From positions 239,669 through 303,668 of the forward strand of contig JXTB01000020.1 in NCBI GenBank assembly GCA_002914805.1: DNA of 64,000 nt, written 5' to 3'. How positions within the stretch are numbered: position 1 is the first letter of the stretch; each line of letters opens with the position of its first letter. The notes under the pieces were generated by a model. The model had not been told where the DNA came from. It worked only from the letters and a program-made list of their open reading frames with translations, and made no database searches. Below are positions 11,050-22,345 of this stretch, piece after piece. Origin of the DNA: Parasponia andersonii (taxonomy: Eukaryota; Streptophyta; Magnoliopsida; Rosales; Cannabaceae). Both the position numbers and the translations under genes were made by a program.

Positions 11050-12300
11050 AGATATTAGTTATACCATCATTTAGATGGAATTTAATTTCTAGTTCAGTTT
11101 TGGATAAATCTGGTTATTCTTATTCATTTGGAAATAATAAATTTAATCTTTTTCAAAGTCCAATATTATTGTGATTGTTTCTTTGATTGATAACTTATTT
11201 AATGTTAATACTATTATCTCAATTAATGAAAATTTGCATGTTAAAAAATATAGTACAAAATGTAAAACAATTGAGAATTACTCTGTATTATGGCACACGT
11301 AATTAGCACATATCTCTAAATAGAGAATATAATGACTTATGTCAGATGAAATTCTTGACCTAGTTGACCTAACAGACTTCATAGATTGTGTTGAGTGCAT
11401 TAAAGGCAAACAGAAAAATGTACATAAATTATGTGCCAATATGAGTTCCAGTGTCTTAGAACTAATACATTATATCTCCAAATCATTCCCTATGGCTTTA
11501 TGGAATGGCTAACAATATTTCATCATGTTCATAGACGATTAATTTTGTTATAGGTATCCATATTTAATTCATGAGAAGTCACAAACCCTAGACATATTGA
11601 AAGCTTTCAAATCTAAAGTTAAAAATCAACTCAACAAGATTTTTAGTGAACAATACAATAGGTATGATGATTTTAGTGAACAACGTCCAAGACCCTTTGC
11701 CTAGTACCAAGAGGAATATGGAATCGTCCCACAATACACAAAATACTAGAAAAACCTAGTATGAATAGTATTGCCAAGTGATGGAATTGAACACTTAAGG
11801 ACATGGTGAGGAGTATAATTAGTCATTCCTCCATAACTTAATCGCTCTAGAGAGAAGCACTAAAGCCTGTAGTTTACATACTCAATAGAGTACCTAGCAA
11901 ATCAGTTGCTAAAATCCCATATGAGCTATAGATAGAAAAAAATGCTTAGCACTAGGCACTTGCATCTCTGGGGTTATCCAGCTAAGATAAAGCCATAGAT
12001 GCCTTATGAAAAGAAACTAGACTCACAAACAATTAGTTGTTATTTTGTTGTCTATGCTAAAAGATCTAGAGATTTCAAGTTCTATGATCACTCTAACAAG
12101 TCTTTTTTCGAGATAGATAATGCAAGATCTCTTGAGGATATTGAGGTTATGAGAAAGAGGGGAGATAAAGTAAGGAATATTGTCTTTGAAGAGGAATTCG
12201 TTTCTCTTCCTACAGTTGCTATTGAAGGTGATCATGCTCATTTACTTGATATTATTCAAGAAGAAAATTTAGAAATTCAAAATAATATTCTGTAACTCCC
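11050..12300 (+). pseudogene. Copia A integrase remains
   Basis: The GAG-pre-integrase zinc region is recognisable (LWHT.LAHIS near 11290, then CVECIKGKQ at about 11390), followed by integrase-core fragments and the post-core block VYILNRVPSKSVAKIPYEL at about 11876. The open stretch 11999-12295 (98 residues, starting MPYEKKLDSQTISCYFV) is the copia C-terminal integrase block usually read as 'KLdsrt..c.FvGY..rsrgyKFYdp'. Stops occur throughout; the catalytic triad cannot be followed in one frame. Confidence 0.75.
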
Positions 12301-12469
12301 ATACCAACATGAGAAAGTTTCTCCTAAAGAAAAACCTCAATAACCTCAAGAGAAGTGCTATTAAACGGATAAACTAGGAAAAGAGGAAACAAGGTTCCTA
12401 GTTATTACATCATTTATCTCTTAGAACATGAGTTTGATATAGGAGTAGAAAATGATCTAATCAATTTCA

Positions 12470-13340
12470 CTCAAGCCAAATAAAGTTCAAAATTCCAACA
12501 GTAGATCATTGCCATAAAGAATGAGATAAAATCCATGAAAGACAACGACGTTTAGGATCTCGTCGAATTACCAGTAGGAAAAAAATCCATTGGTTGTAAA
12601 TGAATTTTTAAAACCAAAAGGGATTCTAAAGACAATATCGAGAGATATAAGGCTCATCTTATTGCCAAGGGTTCACTCAGAAGGAAAGCATTGACTATAA
12701 AAATGCTTTCTATCTAATTTCTTTGAAAGACTCTTTCAGAATAATTATGAAACTAGTAGCTCATTTTGATCTAGAGCTACACCAGATCGATGTAAAGACT
12801 ATGTTTCTCAATAGTGACATTAAGGAAACGATTTATATGGTATAACTAGAAAACTTTGTAACTGAAGATCCAAAGTCTATGAATTGTAAACTAAAGAAAT
12901 TCATCTATGATCTCAAATAAGTATTCTGTCAATGGACCATAAGTTCCATCAAGTTATTTCCTTGTTTGATTTTGAGGAAAATTCGGTAGATGGATGCATT
13001 TATCAAAAATTTAGTAGGAGTAAATGTATCTTCTTAATTTTGTATGTTGATAACATACTTTTAGCAAGCGATGATATAGGCTTACTGCATAGAACAAAAA
13101 GAATTTGATCAAACAAAGTTCAGATGAAAGATCTTGGAATGCTTCTTTTGTATTATGAATACAAATATACCGAAATCGCCATCAAGGCATCCTTGGGTTA
13201 TCACAAAATATATCAAAAAAGTGTTTGATAGACTTAGTAAGAGTAATGTACCCTGGGAGATACATTCAATACTAAGGATGATAATTTAGTTTCATTCAAT
13301 ACCCTAAGAATAATTTGAAGCTAATGAAATATAAAATATT
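12470..13340 (+). pseudogene. Copia A reverse transcriptase remains
   Basis: Blocks in the usual RVT_2 order are visible: MKDNDV.DLVELPVGKKSIG at about 12535, then FKTKRDSKDNIERYKAHLIA, then the RT active-site region LYVDNILLASDD at about 13039. The YVDD box reads YVDN, so the second catalytic aspartate is gone. Premature stops and frameshifts make this non-functional. Confidence 0.8.
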
Positions 13341-13723
13341 CCTTATGCACCTGGAGTAGGGAGTCTAATGTATGCTTAGGTATGTATACGTCTAGATATA
13401 GTTTACATAGTTAGAGTGCTAGGTAGATACTTAAGCAACTCTAGTATAGATCACAAGATAACAGCAAAGAGGGTTTTATGATATTTACAGAGAACAAAAT
13501 ATTACAAGCTCACCTATCAGAGATCTGATCGCTTAGAGAACATGGAGTGTTCTGACTCCGATTATGCTAGATGCCTAGATAGTAAAAGATCTACTTTAAG
13601 CTATATTTACATGCTTGCTGGAGATGCTATATCATAGAAGAGTATTAAGCAGATGCTCACAGCTTCTTCCATAATAGAGGTAAAGTTTATAGCTTGTCAT
13701 GAGATATCGAATCAAGGTATGTA
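13341..13723 (+). pseudogene. Copia A RNase H, first segment
   Basis: The plus-strand sequence continues from RT into RNase H: the Y-A-S/G-S-L-M-Y block is recognisable near 13325, and the 'KQ..vA.SStEaEf.A' block appears as KQMLTASSIIEVKFIACHEI at about 13650-13706. The reading then breaks off at 13723, where a long LTR is inserted, and resumes at 16641. The last five bases (13719-13723) are the target duplication ATGTA. Confidence 0.8.
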
Positions 13724-16635
13724 TGTGATGCCCCCTAGCTTAACTACATGACTACATAGATCAAACTAGGAAGTATTACTCTTTTATAAACTATATTTTT
13801 AGTTTTGCAAAAAGGTGTGCCAAATTTAAACTTTTCAAGGTCTAAAACAAAAGAAACTGTGTGGCATTACTTTTTGAAAGTATCTTTACAAAATATACAA
13901 CTAAAAACTCATTATCAGTTTATCTTGCCATCAACAGTAATATTTACAACACACCTGAATAATAAAATACAAAGAAAATACCGCCCGCAAGTCAAGCTCG
14001 TCTACATCAGTATGACCATAGCGACAAGAAAGCGTGCTAGCCAACCAGCAACTCTATACATCAAAAACATCCTCACCTGCATCACAGGAACTAAATGAGC
14101 TAATGCTTATTAAGTAAAGATCATGCATGCTTGTGAACATGTTTCATGCATAAACTTTATTGAAATTCCCATTGTACTCTTTCTTTCATAATTTTTTATT
14201 TTGATGCACTTTTCTTAGAAAATATTTCTTTATAGGGCTCTTGAGTACATTACAAAATTGCGGCAATCGGTAGACCGTGCCCACCTGTGCGGGAAGGAAA
14301 CACATGGCCAATGTGTACCATACCTACCCAACACAGATTGCCTAAGTAATGCTCCTGATAAATCTCATAGTATAATGCTTAGTCCCGGCATTCGGTAAGC
14401 CGTTTCCACCTATACGGGAAGGATGCCTGTGTAAACCATACTTACCCAACACAGACAGACTAAACACTCTACTTAAAACATATCTCGTAAAATTAGTACA
14501 ATAGTACTACTTTAAATCCAATGTGTGGAAAACTTCACTTCTTTAGAAATCATGTTTAAATGATCATGCCATACTTATGTTTCCGTAAACTTTACAATAA
14601 TAATATAAATAACATATAATTGAAATAATACACATAAACATGCAAGAAAACTTCTTGTATCTACTATTGTTCTTATGATACAGTTAAAATAAATCTTCAC
14701 TTACCTTGTGTTCAGTAGAAAAGATAGTGGAAAGGGTCAGTATCCTCTGTGACAAGGCGTGTGGAAGACTTGATGTCAATTTTATTACTAAAAGTATCAC
14801 TACAATGTAAAATGATTAAAGAAAATAAGCACAAGACCGAATCACAACTTTTACAAAAGAAGGAACCCTAATCACAAAATGAATCAAAATGTCTTCTACT
14901 TTCATAAAAACTAGTCTATTTGCTTCTAAATGGTATTATTTGGTTCTTAAAATATTTGGACAGCACTTTCCCTATTTTTAGGACATCCCCACATGATTAA
15001 AATCATGGTTTAAGACCTGTAATAACAATTAACAAGCCAATTCCCATATATATAACTCAAAGAGGATTATTTAGAGCAACCTAGGTACACTTGAATTCCT
15101 TTCGTTTTAAATAAAGTTTAAAACCACTTTTATACTTTTCTATTGTCACAAACAGCAACGAAACAAATATATTTATATCATGGGATTAACAAAATATACA
15201 TTTCAATTTTATAAAATCTGATTACAAGTATAGGGAGCTTATTCTAACAATGGAAACATATGAAAATACTTGAATCCACAAGTAGCAAAATTTGGGGCTT
15301 TAAGACTAACTTTAATCCTCCACTTAAATTCTGTGTTTCTAGCCATATATAAGGTTTCCTTAGACCTTAATTCATCAAATAAAACCTTTAATTAAGGAAC
15401 TAAAGTAATGGAAATAAATTACCAATTCTAAATTCAACAAAAATCTTACCTTGACTAGTTTGAACTTTTGTTAAAGCTCTTGCCTTCTACTTCCACAAAA
15501 CTGATTTCTAAGACTTTGAAATTGATCTTAGGACTCAAGAAGACCTATAGGAAACATTACTTAAGTAGTATCAAGTAGATAATTGAAATAACAAAATAAA
15601 ACCTAGGAAGAAGAACTAGTAGAATTACCTTGACTAGTTTGGACCTATCTTGCTTCTTTGAGCTCCAAATTGAGTTCTACCACTTGGAAACTCTTATATA
15701 TGGATAAAGGGAGTTGAGAGAAGTATAAAAAGGGGCTGGAGTAGTTCAATTCATGGCTGGAGAGGAAAAGGAAAGAAATGACCAGATTTGGTCAAAAATC
15801 AATACTTAAAGGCTAAGAATGGCATAACTTAAATTCTAAGGGATATTTTAGGTATTTTGCTCATTACCTTCCATGTGTCAAGCTCTAAAACATTCTTAGC
15901 ATACTCACCACGTTGCTGGTCAATTTATACACCCAAGTGTAGACCAAAATGGTGAAACCTAGCTTAGAAAGTGCTTTGACTTATGATCCTATATGGCCAA
16001 TCTTATTCTAATTTGGTAGAACCTTGCCCCATAACCAATCATTAAACATAAAAAGAAAGTCCATTAGACTCTAATTGATAATGCAAATATAGTATGATTG
16101 CCCAATTGATAGAATACATAAAGATGACATTACGCGATTAAGCTGAATCTAAGCTAGCTTAGTGTAATTAAACACAGTTCAGTACAGTGACTGTCACCTC
16201 GTGCTTACCTGGAACGAACATTTTTAAAAATACTAGAAATGAGTCCTAAACATTAAATTGAAGCTATTTGATACGCTAAATGTACAGTGAATTTGGTTCC
16301 GAAAAGTATGAAAGATGCATTTTACCGAAAAACTACTATTTAACCAAGCTATCAATAGACATGGTTTTTTTATGCATGTGCATATAGTATTATTATTCAT
16401 GAATGTATTCTTTGTTCTTTTCACTCACCAAGCTCTCTCTCTAAAGGTATTGAGCCTTTACACTACATGGGAACACTTCGACAACCATTAGTATAATAAT
16501 ACATATTGAAAGCATTTAACGATCAAAATGAGCAATTTATCATAAAATTGATACTAGCTTCATGATATGTCTATTATTTAGTATGAACATGTTTATTATT
16601 GGCCTATTATGTATGTGAGAATCTTGGGCATTACA
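13724..16635 (-). mobile_element. Solo long LTR (gypsy-type, family L), copy 1
   Basis: The element reads TGTGATGCCCCC...GGGCATTACA on the plus strand and is flanked by a perfect 5-bp duplication ATGTA (13719-13723 and 16636-16640). It is 2912 bases long, has no coding region, and matches the inverse of 43440-46257 and 48000-50867. The sense strand is inferred to be minus, because on that strand the 'TACTGAG..TACTCA' and 'TTACATTACAG' motifs precede the end, as in long plant gypsy (Tekay/Del-like) LTRs. With matching ends, a target duplication and no internal region, it is a solo LTR left by LTR-LTR recombination. Confidence 0.85.
14260..14464. repeat. Two imperfect repeats inside long LTR copy 1
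   Basis: CGGCAATCGGTAGACCGT (14261) and CGGCATTCGGTAAGCCGT (14397) begin two related units of about 75-85 bases that both end in ACCCAACACAGA. They occupy the part of the LTR where the other family members carry 20- or 22-bp tandem repeats. Confidence 0.65.
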
Positions 16636-16832
16636 ATGTAGCTGCGAAATTTTATCACCAGGCTATGAATTGTAGATGGCATTAAAAAACTATTGAAGAT
16701 ATATTGTGTTATTAGAGCCGCAGTTCTATATTCCAATAATAACAGAAGCTCTTCAAAGTCTAAACACATAGACATTAAGTTTCTAGTTGATAAAAAAAGA
16801 GTTTAGAATCACCAAGTACCTATAGAATATAT
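16636..16832 (+). pseudogene. Copia A RNase H, second segment
   Basis: After the solo LTR and its target duplicate ATGTA, copia A resumes in the same order: LRNFIT, IVDGIKKLLKIYC, and AAVLYSNNNRSSSKSKHIDI, which are the RNase H blocks ending with the conserved 'SKHIDIK.h'. The Trp codon of the W-L-R-N-F block is TAG. The segment breaks again at 16832, where copia B is inserted. Confidence 0.85.
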
Positions 16833-18385
16833 TGCTGGTATTCATTGGAATAAAATTCTGAAAAATATTTTTGCAAATCATTTTCAAGAACACCGTAGTT
16901 TTATAAAATCTAGAAATATAGTAGAATTGGTCGTTTAAAAAATTTTCTTTTACAAAATATTTCGGATCATGATCTAACATAAATTAACTCTTAATCTAGA
17001 TAAGAACAATACCTGGATTTACTCCACAAACTTTTCGTCTTTCCGTCTATTCTCAAAATCTATTTGATTGATCTAGTTGGTAGTCACCTTCTTAATTTCT
17101 AACAAAGAGATCTACAGACGAACAAGAACACAATTTTTTCGAACCAATTTCTCCGGGATAGCCGACACATCAAGGATGGTGAACCTTAAAGGCTGGCCGT
17201 TGTTCTCTGCTCTTACTCTCTCTCTGTTATACATTGAACACTCTCCTCTCAGGGGTGTTTCACATGTAACTCTTGTAACTGTTAGTTAGAGAACTTTTCT
17301 CTTAACTATAGAGAGATTAAAAAACCCTATTAAGCTTATACCAATATCATAATTAACTCATAATTATGATTGTATTTTATCTATTAATATTGAGGCACAC
17401 TATTATAGGCCCAATATTGAACTCTTGGACTAAATAACATTTATTTTCTATGAAGCTTATTATCAAATAATTACCTTGATCCATTTAGTCTATACTATAC
17501 CTGTAGATGTACCCCCAATGCAATGTCGTACTAGTAGGGTAAAATTACCGTATTACCCCTCTAGTACATATTTATCTTTGAGTTGCCATTTTTCATCTAA
17601 TGGATAATATTTAACTACGATGTTTGTATTTGCTTATACCAATACAGTCAAATTCACATAGTAAATACCGAGACCTTGGATTATATTATTCAAGTACTTG
17701 AAAAAAATTCAAAGTGATATTATATGTATGGCATCCGTCATAAAAAATGTTATACACATTTCATATGTCTCATCTTCTAAGAAACTAGAGTTCGTATTAT
17801 AAATCAGAACTAGTCCTTTAGTAACTCAAAGAGAAAAAACACATAAAAGTAAGTTCGTTAATCACTAGGACTAAGGTTTTCTATAATAATGCTAGATTAG
17901 TGAAATTAGAAGTTTGAGTTATTACACTTAATCTTAAATTATAATTCACTCGGTCCTATTCAATACTGTTATAACTTTCTTATAACACACTAGTGTTTCT
18001 ATCCGAAGATTCACTTTGATAATTGGAGACTTCATTAATCAAACAGACAACACTACATTTTATAGCATAGTAAAGTATTCCATGTTGAATATGCAAAATG
18101 CAAACAATTTAATTTAGACATAATGAAATAAAGAATATAATATCTCCCATATATGAACTCATCATATAAATAATTCTTTATACTCATTATATGTCTCAGA
18201 ATCTTTTAGATATTTACATAAGATAAACATACACATCATATATATATATATATATCAATAGGATATAGATGAAATAGAAATTCATGACATGGAATTTATT
18301 AATAACAAATAGATAACAAATAGTCTAATAAATATTATTTATAATGTCAAAATAATAAAATACTTTATACGACATTATTCCAACA
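16833..18385 (-). mobile_element. Copia B, 3' LTR
   Basis: On the plus strand it reads TGCTGGTATTC...TTCCAACA; on the sense (minus) strand it starts TGTTGGAATAATG. It pairs with 24770-26389. The adjoining internal sequence (18386-18400) is purine-rich on the minus strand (GGCTAAGTGAGAGAT), as a polypurine tract should be. The outer flank TATAT compares with CATAT after the other LTR, a 4-of-5 target duplication. Confidence 0.85.
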
Positions 18386-18400
18386 ATCTCTCACTTAGCC
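18386..18400 (-). other. Copia B polypurine tract
   Basis: The minus strand reads GGCTAAGTGAGAGAT immediately before the 3' LTR. Such a tract primes plus-strand DNA synthesis in LTR retrotransposons. Confidence 0.65.
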
Positions 18401-19950
18401 TTTAAAGCAGATGTGATATGTCACGTAACTCCATTCCGTCTAGGTGGTCCTCAAATACTTTGATAGCCAAAGATTTGGTAAAATGATCAATAAGGTTCTT
18501 TGTAGATGTTATCTTACTTACTCTCATGTCTCCTCTTAGAATAACTTCTCTGAGTACATGATATTTCTTTTCTATGTGTTTTCCCCTCTTGTGGCTTTTG
18601 GCTCTTTGGAGTTAGCAACTACTCTACTGTTATCATAGTAGAGTATTACAGGTTGTTGTGCTCCAGGTACTACTTTAAGCTTTATAAGAAAATTATGAAG
18701 CCATACTGTCTCTTTAGCTACTTCAAAAGGTACCACATATTCAGCCTATATGGTTGAATCTGCAATACAAGATTGTTTAATACTCCTCCATATAATGGCT
18801 CCACTACCAAGGGTAAAGATTGAACTAGAGGTTAATTTTTTAGAGTCTTTATCAAATTAAAAATTTGAATCAATATATCCAATAGGTGTTAGATCTTCTC
18901 TAGAATATACAAGTATATAATTTCTAGTTCTCCAAAGATACTTTAAAATATACTTGACTACACTCCAATGTTCAGGTCCTGGATTGGATTGGTAATGACT
19001 TATGATCCCAACAGTATAACAAACATCTAGTTTTGTGCAAAACATGGCATACCTGAGACTTCCCACTACCGAAGCATAAGGAATATTTCTCATCTATTCT
19101 TTCTCTTATTTTGTCTTAGGAGAATTCTCATTAAACAAAGTATTTCTTTTATGGAAGGGTGTTAAATCTTTATTGGAATTTTGCATTGAGAACCTAACCA
19201 GTATTTTATCTATCCATAAAGCTTGCGAAAGCTATGCATTTGTTCTTTCTATCTATGTATTCCTAGAATATAGCAAGTTTCACCTAAGTCTTTCATATCA
19301 AAATGTTGTGCTAACCAGATTTTCACTGATAATAATGATCAATATCATTTTCAATAATTAGAATATTATCAATATACAGTACTAGAAAAATCACTTTATT
19401 ATCTTGAATTCTTCTACAGACACAAGGCTCATCTACATTTCATTCAAAACCATAAGATTTAATTGCTTCATCAAATCTTATGTTCCAAGATCTAAACGCT
19501 TTCTTGAGTCTATAAATAGATTTCTTAAGTTCATAAATTTTTCTTTCTTGACCATTTTCAACGAATCCCTCTAGTTGTATCATATAGATATATTCATCAA
19601 GATTGCCATCCAGGAATGCAGTCTTGACGTCTATTTGCCATATCTCATAATCAAGAGATACAACCATGGATAAGAGTACACAAATAGACTTTATCATAGC
19701 TACAGGAGAGAAAGGTTCTTCATAATCGATACCTTCTTTCTATGTACAACCCTTTGTAACTAACTTTGCCTTAAAAGTCTCCACTTTTCTATCTACTCTT
19801 CTCTTTCTATTATAGACCCATTTACACCTAATAGGTTTTATCCCTTTAGGCAGATCTATAAGTTCCAAGACTTTATCAGAGTATATGGACTCTATTTCAG
19901 ATTCTATTACCTTCTGCTAGAGATCTTTTTCATATTATCCATTGCCTCAT
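18401..19950 (-). pseudogene. Copia B reverse transcriptase and RNase H
   Basis: Minus-strand frames give the RVT_2 block QIDVKTAFLDGNLDEYIYM (about 19590-19640), the active-site box as YIDN at 19365-19376 where YVDD is expected, the connection block YASVVGSLRYAMFCTKLDVC (18857-19093), and RNase H ending with KVFEDHLDGMELRD near 18430. The change of the second active-site Asp to Asn should abolish polymerisation. Several stops and frameshifts separate the open stretches. This family resembles Angela-type copia elements in LTR size and Gag sequence (inference). Confidence 0.85.
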
Positions 19951-21300
19951 TATAGGTGTAAGGATCAGATTCTTGGTCACAAGACTTTCTTATTCCCAAG
20001 TATCTTTCAGGTTGTCTTACAATTCTCCCACTACGATGAGGATCCGATGTGTGTTGAGTTTCAAGTGATTTGTCTTTCCTAAGTATTTTCTCTATCTTAT
20101 CTTCTATAGATTAGCTGATAACACTATCAGTTAATTCTTCAAGAACTAACTCAATTTTGAGCTTGAAATCTTTGATATAGTTTTTTTTCCCTAAAAAGTA
20201 GCATTTGTACTCACAAATACTTTCTTTTCTTCAGTACTATAGAAATAATACTCTCTTATTCCTTTTGGATAACCTACAAATAGGCATAATTCACATCGTG
20301 ATTCCAACATAGTCGTTTTCCTTTGTCAGCACATATGCTGGACAATCCCAGATATGGATATGATGCAAACTAGGTTTATTTCCTTTCCATAGTTCAATTA
20401 ATGTCTTAGGTACTAACTTGGAAAGAACTCTATTCAATAGGTACATAGCAGAATCTATGGCATAACCCCAAAAGATACAAGTAATCATGAATAACTAAGC
20501 ATCAACCTAACTATATCCAAAAATGTCCTATTTCTTCTTTCAGCAACACCATTTAGTTAAGGCGTACTAGGTCCTATGAGTTGGGATAGGATCCTATTGT
20601 CTGTGAGAAATTCAAAAAATTCCCCAAAGAGATATTCATCACCTCGATCAAATCGAAAGGTCTTTATATTCTTTTCCAACTGCTTTTCAATTTCCATTTT
20701 TAATTCTCTGAACTTTTTAAAAGAATCCAATTTGCGTTGTATTAAGTAAATATAACCAAATCTAGAATAATTATCTGTAAACGTAATAAAGTATTCAAAA
20801 CCTCCCCGAGCTTAAATATTCATGTGCCCATAAATATCAGTGTGTATTAACTTAAGACATTCTTAAACTCTAAGACTTTTTCCAATAAATAGTCTTTTGT
20901 TCATTTTATCTTCCAGACAGGATTTACAAGTTGGTAATAATTTGACTTCTAATAAACTTATAGGTCTATCATTAACTAATCTTTGAATTCTATTTAGGTT
21001 AATATGACCGAGTTTTAAATGCCAGAGATAAGTTTTATTATTAGTACTCACTTTCACTTTCTTCTTTTTAGGTTCTACAAGTTCGGAATCAATTTCAAGA
21101 TTATGAAATGAGATGCTTTTAGGTTGAATAAAGACTTTTATCAGTGCAAATAAGACTTTTATTCTTTCTAATATAAATTTATTGTCAAAATGAACATAAT
21201 GACTTTGTCTCATAAAGTAGGAAATAGAAATCAAATTCTGTTTAAACACTGGAATATAATAACAATTCTTTATTTCTAAAACTAAAATCATCAAAATTCA
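19951..21300 (-). pseudogene. Copia B integrase
   Basis: The pre-integrase zinc region is clear in 20863-21294: YLWHLKLGHINLNRIQRL then LLPTCKSCLEDKMNKR, giving the HHCC set. The integrase core shows HTDIYGH (first Asp), FDRGDEY (second Asp, about 20645) and LNGVAERRN (Glu, about 20545), so the DDE triad is intact at codon level. The block FWGYAIDSAMYLLNRVLSKL follows at 20291-20488. A few stops (for example before LNGVAERRN) still break the frame. Confidence 0.85.
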
Positions 21301-22345
21301 AAATAATATCTCACATTGCACAAGCTTCAACTATTGAGCCATCTCTCAACCACAATGTAAACTCTTCAGTAGCAAACTTTCTAGTTTCTTTTAACCCCTG
21401 TAATGTATTACAAACATGGTCAGTAGCTCCCAAATCTATGATCCAAGAATCAATAGAATTAATGACATAAAAAGCCTCAATGAACAACAAATTGTCATTA
21501 CTTTATTTGTCGTTGCCATTATTCTTCTCCTTCTTAATGGTTAGGTAAATTTTTCAGTTTTTCTTCCAATGCCTATCCTCACTATTGTGGAAATATTTTT
21601 CCTTTGGTTTGACATCTTTCTTGGTCTTCTTTTTTCTTTGGAATCAGAGAAGTAGGAGTCTTTTTCTTTCCTTTATCATTGCCCTTAGACTTAGGTTTGG
21701 AAGAACTAGCTTGAGCTATATTAGCCTCAACTAATCTTGACTTATTCTTCTTAAGAAGATTCTCTGTAATTTGTAGATCTTTCATTAGGCTAGTAAGAGT
21801 ATAGTCTTTCCGACGAATCTCATGATCAATCTTAAATTGATTGAATGTATATGACAATGTGTTTAAAATCATGTTAATTTAGGTGTCACAATCAATTTCA
21901 ACTCTAAGGATTTTTAGTTCAGTAAGATATGCAATGGCTTTCATTATATGTTCCCAAACTGGAATACCTTTTTTTTTTATGAAGATTCATGAATATACAT
22001 ATAGCCTCATTTCTAGCTTGATGACTGAGACTGGTGAATATTTCATCAACACTAAGCATTATGTCAGTAGTAGTATCCATCCTACAATATTGTTGTTGAA
22101 ATATATTGTTCATTAAGCTAAGTATATAGCACTTAGCAATCTCATCAGATTACTTCCACTTATCATATAAGTTTCTTTCATCGTTGGTGGATTCCGTAAT
22201 TGGCTGAGCAGGACATGGAGTGGTGAAAATCCACTTGTATTTATCAGCAGTAAGTACTATGTCTAGGTTACATTTCTAGTCTATATAGTTTTCACTATCT
22301 AGCTTGTTTTGTCTGAGTAAAGTAGGTATAGGATTAAGTACTATA
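21301..22345 (-). pseudogene. Copia B gag and protease
   Basis: Gag begins near 22345 (VLNPIPTLLRQNKLDSENYI) and continues with DIMLSVDEIFTSLSHQARNE and LNTLSYTFNQFKIDHEI (21583-22113), the UBN2-type copia capsid. The zinc knuckle is ruined: both first cysteines are replaced (YFHNSEDRHW). The protease reads SWIIDLGATDHVC at about 21420-21450, keeping the catalytic Asp but with Leu for Ser in the D-S/T-G motif. Compare the better preserved gag of copia C. Confidence 0.85.
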
